Part shown: positions 42,885 to 48,560 of the stretch, in pieces
How positions within the stretch are numbered: the first letter of the stretch is position 1
Layout of the letters: each line of letters starts with the position of its first letter
Source of the DNA: an uncultured Bacteroidia bacterium
GTDB lineage: Bacteria > Bacteroidota > Bacteroidia > Bacteroidales > ML635J-15
DNA length: 48,560 nucleotides
Assembly (NCBI GenBank): GCA_902776565.1
Contig: CACYQN010000011.1
Coordinates: forward strand, 1 to 48,560
Reading direction: 5' to 3'
Translations under genes and position numbers: made by a program
The notes under the pieces: generated by a model
What the model saw: the letters and a program-made list of their open reading frames with translations, nothing else
Databases searched by the model: none
What the model was told of the DNA's origin: nothing

Positions 42885-42918
42885 ATTTACAGAAGCAACA
42901 AACCCTAATTTCAGCCCT

Positions 42919-43527
42919 ATGAAGATTCTCGTTACATTTTTCGAACCATTTGGTGGCAATTCACTAAACTCGTCGTGTGAGGTTGCAAAATTGTTGCCCG
43001 ACAGTATTGATGGTTCGCTGATTGTCAAAGAGATGCTACCTGTCAATTTTATGAGCGCAGGAGAAAAGTTGAATTCGCTGATTGAACTTCATTTGCCCGA
43101 TGTTGTCTTGTCGTTGGGACAAAGTCCGAAATATGCAGGACTGAGCATAGAGCGTGTTGCCTTAAACCTTATGGATTCGGTAAAGCCCGACAACGATGGA
43201 CATGTTCCCGCAAACGAGCCAATACATTCCGATGGCGATACGGCATATATGACAACATTTCCCGTCAGGCTTCTGGCAGATGCCTGCAATCGGAAAGGCA
43301 TTGCGGCCAAGGTGTCAAATTCGGCAGGTACATTCGTCTGCAACCGCGTTTATTATGAGGCGCTTTATTCTGTTGCAAAGGGGCTTTTCCCTATAAAGGC
43401 GTTGTTTGTTCATCTGCCGTACATTACGGAGCAGGAAAAATCCCCATCAATGGACAAAGAGCTGCTTGCCGAGGGTATTACAGAGATTATAAATGAGATT
43501 GGAAATGTTCAATGCCAAACAATTTAA
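42919..43527 (+). CDS. pcp: Pyroglutamyl-peptidase I (C15)
   Basis: 202 residues, normal for the family. Catalytic residues are recognisable: Glu78 in GLSIERVALN, Cys141 in NSAGTFVCNRVYY and His165 in ALFVHLPY; the N-terminal VTFFEPFGGNSLNSS is the usual start. It removes N-terminal pyroglutamate from peptides in the cytoplasm. Neighbours give no obvious partner. Intact. Confidence 0.93.
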   Translation: MKILVTFFEPFGGNSLNSSCEVAKLLPDSIDGSLIVKEMLPVNFMSAGEKLNSLIELHLPDVVLSLGQSPKYAGLSIERVALNLMDSVKPDNDGHVPANEPIHSDGDTAYMTTFPVRLLADACNRKGIAAKVSNSAGTFVCNRVYYEALYSVAKGLFPIKALFVHLPYITEQEKSPSMDKELLAEGITEIINEIGNVQCQTI

Positions 43528-43871
43528 AACCATATTAAACAACATCAAACAAATGATTATCAGCAATCATCACATAACAATGAACTCTAAGGAGATTTCG
43601 GATAGTTTGATTCACACAGCTCCCCGTTCCGTATCGCTGGTTCATCATAACTTCCGAAATGACGTCTTTGGAGTCATTCCACAAAGCAGAACGAACAGGC
43701 GCAGGAACGAGCCTTGTGAGTTCGCTTATGCGGTACCTTCAGCTCGGCGTAGCCAATCTCCTTTTTGTGCAAATTACTCACTTCGTTTCGTGAACTAAAG
43801 GTTGCTGATGGTCATATCAAACAATTTGAAACAACTTAAAACGATTATAAACAATTAAAAACACTATAACA
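43528..43871. other. 344-base gap: dispersed repeat plus promoterless-looking leader
   Basis: No gene. Copy 5 of the composite repeat fills 43589-43764, flanked by AAACAATTTAAAAC-type short repeats on both sides. No TAnnTTTG element was seen before the KAP gene. Confidence 0.55.
43589..43764. repeat. Composite dispersed repeat, copy 5
   Basis: Begins AAGGAGATTTCGGATAG and ends CCAATCTCCTTT. It is largely the reverse complement of copy 2 (35572-35724), sharing AGCTCCCCGTTCCGTATCGC on the opposite strand. Confidence 0.75.
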
Positions 43872-45632
43872 ATGGAAACCAGTATAGTAGATGTTCCACG
43901 CAAATATTCAGAGGCCGATTTGTTTGGAATAAAGGTATATCAGGATGCCTTGATTGATTTTATTAGTTACACAAAAACCCCGATTACCATTGCCTTGCAA
44001 GGCGAATGGGGAAGTGGAAAAACATCGCTTATGAACCAGCTCCGCTACGAGTTGTGCGACAAGGATGGTGCAAAATATTTCCCTGTATGGATAAACACTT
44101 GGCAATTCTCGTTGATGAAAACGCCATCTCAAGCTATAATGAGCATACTCGAAGGCTGTATAAATCAGATTGGTGCGCTCAATCCAGAACAGAAAAACTG
44201 GAACGAGAGCAAGAAAAAAATCGGAGGCATATTCAAGAAAATGGCATCGGTAGGCGCAAAAGTTGCAGCAAACGCTGTTGGTGTCGATGGCGAGGTCGTT
44301 GATGGATTGTTCGGCGATGAGTCGTCGGAAAAGTCAGACATTGTGCAACTTAAGGAAGAAATCCAGAAACTTGTTGATGCCGCACTCGAACACGACAAGT
44401 CGCGTCGTGGTTTCACCTTTTACATCGATGACCTTGACCGTATCGACCCGCCAGTAGCTGTAGAAATCCTCGAACTTCTGAAGAACATTTTCGACTTGGA
44501 CAAGTGCGTGTTTGTCCTTGCAATCGACTACGATGTGGTAATCAAGGGCTTGAAATCGAAGTTCGGTGAACTTACCGACAAGAATGAGCGAGAGTTCCGT
44601 GCATTCTTCGACAAGATTATACAGTTGCCGTTCTCGATGCCTGTGGCTTCGTATAGCGTAGATACTTTCCTTGTGGATGCATTGTCCGAAATAGAATTCT
44701 TTACCAAAGAAGAACTAGCAAATGGTGACCTAGGTGAGAATCTGTCGGAAATTGCCCGCTTGTCGGTAGGTACAAATCCGCGTTCGCTCAAGCGTCTGTC
44801 GAACACTTTGTCACTGATTTCGATAATCAACAGGCGAATGCAAGCAGGTGGCGATACAAACGAAAACCAGAATAAGATTGTTAACTTTGCGTTAGTTTGT
44901 ATGCAGATTGCTTATCCGTACATTTACAACCAGTTGTCCGAGGCTCCCGATTTCAAGAAATGGAACGAAGGTATTGCCGCCAAATTGAAACTGCGTAAAC
45001 TTACTGATGACGAGCAGGAAAGTCTTAATCAGGCTGAAGAGTTCGATGAAGAGTGGGAAAAGATTTGTTTCCGTATGTGCCAGAAGGAGACACACCTAAG
45101 CAACCGCGCTTTCCAAGTTTCACAATTGCTGAACAAGATTGCAGAAATCATCAACAATGATGATAAATTGGGCGATGTCATCGAGGCAACCATAGAACTT
45201 TCTGCTGTTACCAATCTGAAGGCATTTGACACTCCAAAGAAAGTTCCTGGCCAGCGCAATAGGGATTCGTCTAATTATAGATTCAACGGCAAGGTGTATA
45301 GTTTCAAGACAGCATTAATCAAGGATGTAGTATTGTATCATATTTCTTTAAATCCGGGATTAACATTAGCTAAATTGCAAGAGGATTTTCGTGTGACGAG
45401 AAATATGAATAGCATTTTTGTAAGTCTGGAGGAATTTAATCAAAAGGCCAAAAATGGAGCTTGGAATTTCTTTAAGTACAAAAAGGAGGATGACCTTGTT
45501 CATTTGGCCGACACAGATATGCTTATTTCTTCAAACTGGCCGACTACGGTTAATGGTGCTCCCGGAATATTTTTAACATTTTTGGATGTGGCAAAAAAAT
45601 TGGGTTATCAGATTGTCCCTTGTGAAAAATAA
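43872..45632 (+). CDS. KAP family P-loop NTPase
   Basis: 586 residues. Walker A is GEWGSGKTS (residues 44-52) in TIALQGEWGSGKTSLMNQL, Walker B FTFYIDDLDRIDP (181-193), followed by the KAP-typical FVLAIDYDVV and a later GTNPRSLKRLSNTL arginine/sensor region. The insert between Walker A and B is soluble (AKVAANAVGVDGEVVDGLFG), without the membrane helices of some KAP members. KAP NTPases often belong to phage or membrane-stress defence and signalling sets. No partner is obvious beyond its neighbours. It ends at a terminator at 45635. Confidence 0.9.
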   Translation: METSIVDVPRKYSEADLFGIKVYQDALIDFISYTKTPITIALQGEWGSGKTSLMNQLRYELCDKDGAKYFPVWINTWQFSLMKTPSQAIMSILEGCINQIGALNPEQKNWNESKKKIGGIFKKMASVGAKVAANAVGVDGEVVDGLFGDESSEKSDIVQLKEEIQKLVDAALEHDKSRRGFTFYIDDLDRIDPPVAVEILELLKNIFDLDKCVFVLAIDYDVVIKGLKSKFGELTDKNEREFRAFFDKIIQLPFSMPVASYSVDTFLVDALSEIEFFTKEELANGDLGENLSEIARLSVGTNPRSLKRLSNTLSLISIINRRMQAGGDTNENQNKIVNFALVCMQIAYPYIYNQLSEAPDFKKWNEGIAAKLKLRKLTDDEQESLNQAEEFDEEWEKICFRMCQKETHLSNRAFQVSQLLNKIAEIINNDDKLGDVIEATIELSAVTNLKAFDTPKKVPGQRNRDSSNYRFNGKVYSFKTALIKDVVLYHISLNPGLTLAKLQEDFRVTRNMNSIFVSLEEFNQKAKNGAWNFFKYKKEDDLVHLADTDMLISSNWPTTVNGAPGIFLTFLDVAKKLGYQIVPCEK

Positions 45633-45634
45633 GT

Positions 45635-45664
45635 AGAGACGCAATGCATTGCGTCTCTTTTTTT
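45635..45664 (+). terminator. Terminator built from palindrome GACGCAATGCATTGCGTC, copy 3
   Basis: The palindrome is complete here (24 bases), starts three bases after the KAP stop and is followed by seven T residues: a strong terminator. The same sequence at 2758 and 3563 lacks the long T run. Confidence 0.8.
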
Positions 45665-45697
45665 GTAGTCATACCAATAGGTAGTGTGAAAAATAAT

Positions 45698-45852
45698 TGT
45701 CCAAGTTCCCAAGCGAAAACCGTCCAAGTTCCCAAGTGAAAACCGTCCAAGTTCCCAAGTGAAAACCATCCAAGTTCCCAAGCGAAAATTGTCCAAGTTC
45801 CCAAGTGAAAATCGTCCAAGTTCCCAAGCGAAAATCGTCCAAGTTCCCAAGT
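45698..45852. repeat. 23-base tandem repeat, left array (about 6.7 units)
   Basis: Units of 23 bases based on GTCCAAGTTCCCAAG(C/T)GAAAA(C/T), without spacers. The same unit occurs about 2.7 times at 47208-47272 on the other side of the DUF4143 ATPase gene. Confidence 0.9.
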
Positions 45853-45865
45853 AGGTAAAAATAAA

Positions 45866-45897
45866 TTTGCATAAGTCATTTATATGCAGTACCTTTG
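45866..45897 (+). promoter_or_regulatory. Promoter of the DUF4143 ATPase gene
   Basis: TTTG (45866-45869), 20 bases, TACCTTTG (45890-45897), 24 bases before the ATG: a full match to the Bacteroidetes promoter. It lies directly after the repeat array. Confidence 0.75.
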
Positions 45898-45921
45898 CGA
45901 TGATTTTAAATATGCTGTTTT

Positions 45922-47199
45922 ATGAGTGCTTATAGACATAGAATTGCGGACTATATGTTGGCAGAAAGGCTGAGAAGAAAAGGTGCTGTTCTGATAGAAG
46001 GGCCAAAGTGGTGTGGCAAGACAACTACCGCTGCACAGCAGGCTAAGAGCGTCCTCTATATGGCCGACCCAATGACAAGGCAGCAGAATCTTCAGGCGGC
46101 AAAAGTCAATGTGCAGCATCTTCTCAATGGCGACAATCCGCGTCTTATTGACGAATGGCAGATTGCTCCTTCGCTGTGGGACAGCGTCCGCTTCGAGGTT
46201 GACAAGAGAGGCGGATACGGGCATTTCATACTGACGGGCAGCAGTGTACCGCCATCAGCCGACGAGATTTTCCATTCGGGGACAGGCCGTTTCTCAAAAT
46301 TGAAGATGCGGACGATGTCACTGTACGAGTCGCAGGATTCTTCCGGCGATGTCAGCTTTAAGGATTTGTTCGAAAATCCGCAGTTGCCACTTAACGGCAG
46401 TAGCAATATTGATATAAACAGGTTGGCTTTCCTTATTTGCCGAGGCGGTTGGCCGGGCGCATTGGATTTGAAGGAAAAAGATGCTCTCGCACAGGCATAC
46501 GATTATTATGACTTAGTCTGCGACAGCGACATTTCACGCGTTGACAATGTTGAGCGCAATCCGCAACGGGTTCGGTTGCTTATGCGTTCGTATGCCCGCC
46601 ATCAGGGGACAATGGCTACCATAGGCACGATACTCGCCGATATGAAGGCAAACGAAGCTAGTTCGTTGTCGGACAACACGGTATATGACTACATAAATGC
46701 TCTTAAAAAGATTTTTGTCATTGAGGATATGCCTGCGTGGAATCCGAACCTGCGCAGCAAGACCGCTTTGCGCACAAGCGACAACCGTTACTTTATCGAT
46801 TCTGCCATAGCAACTTCCGCCTTGGGTGCAAGTCCCAACGACCTTATTAACGATTTGAACACTATGGGGCTTCTTTTCGAGACTCTTGCCGTGCGCGACC
46901 TTCGTGTGTATGCCGATGCGCTTGACGGAAAGGTATATCATTACCGCGACAAGAAAGGTTTGGAATGCGATGCAATTCTTCATCTTAGAAATGGCTCATT
47001 CGGACTTATCGAAATCAAGTTGGGAGGCGACGATTTAATTGAGGAAGGTGCAAGTTCCCTGAAAAAGCTTGCAGATGAAATAGATACCACTCGAATGAAA
47101 TCACCGTCGTTTATGATGGTGCTAACTGGTGTGGGTGATTTTCCGTACCGTAGGGACGATGGTGTCATTGTTGTTCCCATAGGCTGCTTGAAAGATTAA
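45922..47199 (+). CDS. DUF4143-type ATPase (AAA_14 plus restriction-like domain)
   Basis: 425 residues. Walker A is GPKWCGKTTT (27-36), Walker B-like LIDEWQ (NPRLIDEWQIAPS), and a sensor region FILTGSS. The C-terminal DUF4143 domain has ECDAILHLRNG and LIEIKLGG, the D...ExK pattern of PD-(D/E)XK folds. This is a very common bacterial ATPase group of unclear role, sometimes linked to DNA transactions. It has its own promoter and is bracketed by the 23-base tandem repeats. That points to a discrete cassette, independently acquired or exchanged. Intact. Confidence 0.92.
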   Translation: MSAYRHRIADYMLAERLRRKGAVLIEGPKWCGKTTTAAQQAKSVLYMADPMTRQQNLQAAKVNVQHLLNGDNPRLIDEWQIAPSLWDSVRFEVDKRGGYGHFILTGSSVPPSADEIFHSGTGRFSKLKMRTMSLYESQDSSGDVSFKDLFENPQLPLNGSSNIDINRLAFLICRGGWPGALDLKEKDALAQAYDYYDLVCDSDISRVDNVERNPQRVRLLMRSYARHQGTMATIGTILADMKANEASSLSDNTVYDYINALKKIFVIEDMPAWNPNLRSKTALRTSDNRYFIDSAIATSALGASPNDLINDLNTMGLLFETLAVRDLRVYADALDGKVYHYRDKKGLECDAILHLRNGSFGLIEIKLGGDDLIEEGASSLKKLADEIDTTRMKSPSFMMVLTGVGDFPYRRDDGVIVVPIGCLKD

Positions 47200-47207
47200 C
47201 AGGAATT

Positions 47208-47272
47208 CGTCCAAGTTCCCAAGTGAAAATCGTCCAAGTTCCCAAGCAAAAACCGTCCAAGTTCCCAAATAG
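47208..47272. repeat. 23-base tandem repeat, right array (about 2.7 units)
   Basis: Same unit and orientation as at 45698, starting 8 bases after the ATPase stop codon. Confidence 0.9.
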
Positions 47273-47389
47273 CTTAGATTACAAATGCTTAATTTGTTAA
47301 TAATTAATGAGTTGTAAAATTATATACACAACCTGTTTTTATCAGAAAAAGATATGTATTTTTGGCGTTTATTAAGCATGAAATTTATG

Positions 47390-47397
47390 TAATTTTG
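47390..47397 (+). promoter_or_regulatory. Candidate -7 element TAATTTTG before the kinase
   Basis: Perfect TAnnTTTG match 42 bases before the kinase ATG; a second match, TATTTTTG, is at 47357-47364. The TTTG upstream of the first is 25 bases away, wider than usual. Confidence 0.4.
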
Positions 47398-47439
47398 CAT
47401 TTGCTTTTTGAATTTGCATAAAGATTTGACATTGAAATT

Positions 47440-48560
47440 ATGGACCAGACATCAGATTCGGGATTTGTAACGAAACCGTTTGTGGATAAAAGCACTAACG
47501 AGTTTACCGATTATGTTGAGATGCCTTGTGGTGGATTCAATCGTCTGTTCCGTGCCAAGCGTTACGGCAAGTGGTTTGTACTTAAGGGGCTAAAGCCAGA
47601 ATATTCTACAAATCCGTTCTATCGTGAATTGCTCGAAAAGGAGTTTGAACTCGGAATGATGCTTTCGCATCCAAACATTGTCACTTTTTATGGAAAGGAG
47701 CATGATACGGTTGCTGGCGACTGCATTGTGATGGAGTGCATTGACGGTGTGACATTGTCAGATTTTCTCGCAACAAATCCATCTTCCGACATTGTAATGA
47801 AGGTGATTGGTGAAATATTGTCGGCGATGTCGTATTTCCACGGAATGCAGGTTATACACCGCGACATAAAGCCGAGCAATATCCTTATCACCCGTAATGG
47901 CAACAATGTAAAAATCATTGATTTTGGCTTTTCGGATACCGATTCTCACGCCATTTTGAAACAACCAGCCGGCACAGCCCGTTATGCAGCACCCGAGCAA
48001 GTTGAAGGAAATGCAGCTCTTGACAATCGTGCCGATATTTACTCGTTTGGCGTTGTATTGAATGATATTGTTACTGCTACCGGTTTCCGCGGTTGCTCGG
48101 CAGTAGTGCGCAAATGTACGCAGACCGACAGGAAAAAACGCTATGGAAGTGCTACAGAAATATTGTCGGCAATAAAATCGCACCGAAAATTGATGATTGT
48201 GCTGCCTGTGATTTTGGCATTGACATTGCTTATAGGTCTCGTAACCGCAATTTTGTATTCGCATTGGAGAAATTCTGTTGCAGAAAATGACAATCTTCCA
48301 GTTGTGGACACTGCCATTCGCAGGAGTATCCCAAACCCAAAGGTTGCAGAAAATGTCAATCTTCCAGTTGCTGACACTGTGGTTGTTACGCATATTGATA
48401 CGGTTTTTTTGAATAGACAGGAGAGCGTTGGTAGCAATGCTAATGTGCAGCCACAGACCGTTTTTATAAGACCGCAGGTTGATACAGTGTATGGACAGGA
48501 AATGCTTGATGAAGTTAAGGATAGGATGGAAACTATATACCTGAAATACAAGGAGGAATT
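47440..48560 (+). CDS. Membrane-anchored Ser/Thr protein kinase, 3' end outside window
   Basis: An open frame from ATG 47440 (MDQTSDSGFV) runs off the window end after 373 codons, with no stop. A Hanks-type kinase domain fills residues 25-250: Lys49 in VLKGL, HPNIVTFYG, catalytic loop HRDIKPSN (140-147), DFG at 161-163 and AAPEQ (183-187). The glycine-rich loop is weak (CGGFNRLFRAK). A hydrophobic helix spans about 252-273. The outside part is Val/Asp/Thr-rich with DTVVVTHIDTVFL, similar in style to the linker of the OmpA-domain protein at 34602. It should phosphorylate cytoplasmic targets in response to an envelope signal; targets are not visible. Confidence 0.9.
   Translation, partial: MDQTSDSGFVTKPFVDKSTNEFTDYVEMPCGGFNRLFRAKRYGKWFVLKGLKPEYSTNPFYRELLEKEFELGMMLSHPNIVTFYGKEHDTVAGDCIVMECIDGVTLSDFLATNPSSDIVMKVIGEILSAMSYFHGMQVIHRDIKPSNILITRNGNNVKIIDFGFSDTDSHAILKQPAGTARYAAPEQVEGNAALDNRADIYSFGVVLNDIVTATGFRGCSAVVRKCTQTDRKKRYGSATEILSAIKSHRKLMIVLPVILALTLLIGLVTAILYSHWRNSVAENDNLPVVDTAIRRSIPNPKVAENVNLPVADTVVVTHIDTVFLNRQESVGSNANVQPQTVFIRPQVDTVYGQEMLDEVKDRMETIYLKYKEE

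Noticed and set aside
45698..45852. CRISPR-like array
   Set aside because: The 23-base units follow each other directly with no unique spacers, and no cas gene is near. It is a tandem repeat.
45550..45879. Minus-strand frames of a repetitive Leu/Gly/Thr/Trp protein
   Set aside because: They are open in several frames only because the 23-base repeat lacks stops; no start region or conserved part supports translation.

Overview
The window reads as chromosome from a member of the Bacteroidota, most likely Bacteroidales. Pointers are several Bacteroidetes-type promoters (TTTG, about 19-20 bases, TAnnTTTG), families typical of the phylum (DUF4924, DUF2851, WbqC, TlpA with an N-terminal DUF4369-like region, BspA-type leucine-rich repeats, FISUMP-type lipoproteins), and a probable sulfonolipid gene set. 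I cannot fix genus or species. I see no rRNA, tRNA, IS element, phage gene or CRISPR array.

Layout. (1) 1-7931: secreted and surface proteins: an unknown exported protein, three tandem FISUMP-like lipoproteins, another lipoprotein, a zinc-ribbon/BspA-repeat protein, and a subtilisin-like protease that ends in a beta-barrel-like domain. (2) 7964-13366: a DUF4924/S4-domain gene pair divergent from a large exported protein with an OmpA-like motif, then a TlpA-like thioredoxin protein and the ribosome-assembly GTPase EngB. (3) 13390-18604, minus strand: dapB, signal peptidase I, a second S26-like protein that seems to lack the catalytic dyad, WbqC and DUF2851. (4) 18684-28617, minus strand: a probable sulfonolipid (capnine-type) set (acyltransferase, cysteate synthase, short-chain reductase), then a VOC protein and a five-gene heterodisulfide-reductase-like redox complex. 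(5) 28816-29963: a DnaQ-type exonuclease and a small HTH regulator.

(6) 31031-40140 is the most unusual part: an accessory cluster built on one small cytoplasmic module that I cannot assign to a known family. The module is itself an internal duplication. Each half is a short strand, a helix of the type KhxTLxxxFxxxF, and a strand of the type hxVxh[FY]. It occurs as stand-alone proteins (31031, 31403, 36399, 37682), behind histone-H1-like Lys/Thr/Ala tails (35764, 37049), and in a protein with N-terminal leucine-rich repeats (32961). Interleaved are a membrane-anchored OmpA-domain protein (34602), a PD-(D/E)XK-like protein (32107), coiled-coil proteins and a small membrane protein. A good promoter lies at 30838-30868 in front of the first gene. 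Between 31403 and 32107 are eroded 3' ends of an OmpA copy and of a module gene, so the array has expanded and decayed.

(7) 40373-48560: an outer-membrane barrel protein, an ion channel with an atypical pore loop, pyroglutamyl peptidase, a KAP-type NTPase, a DUF4143 ATPase bracketed by 23-base tandem repeats, and a membrane-anchored Ser/Thr protein kinase cut by the window end. Intergenic spaces carry several families of dispersed palindromic repeats. How the genes of regions 6 and 7 cooperate is not shown by the sequence. A cytoplasmic assembly that is tethered to the cell wall by the OmpA protein is only my working hypothesis.
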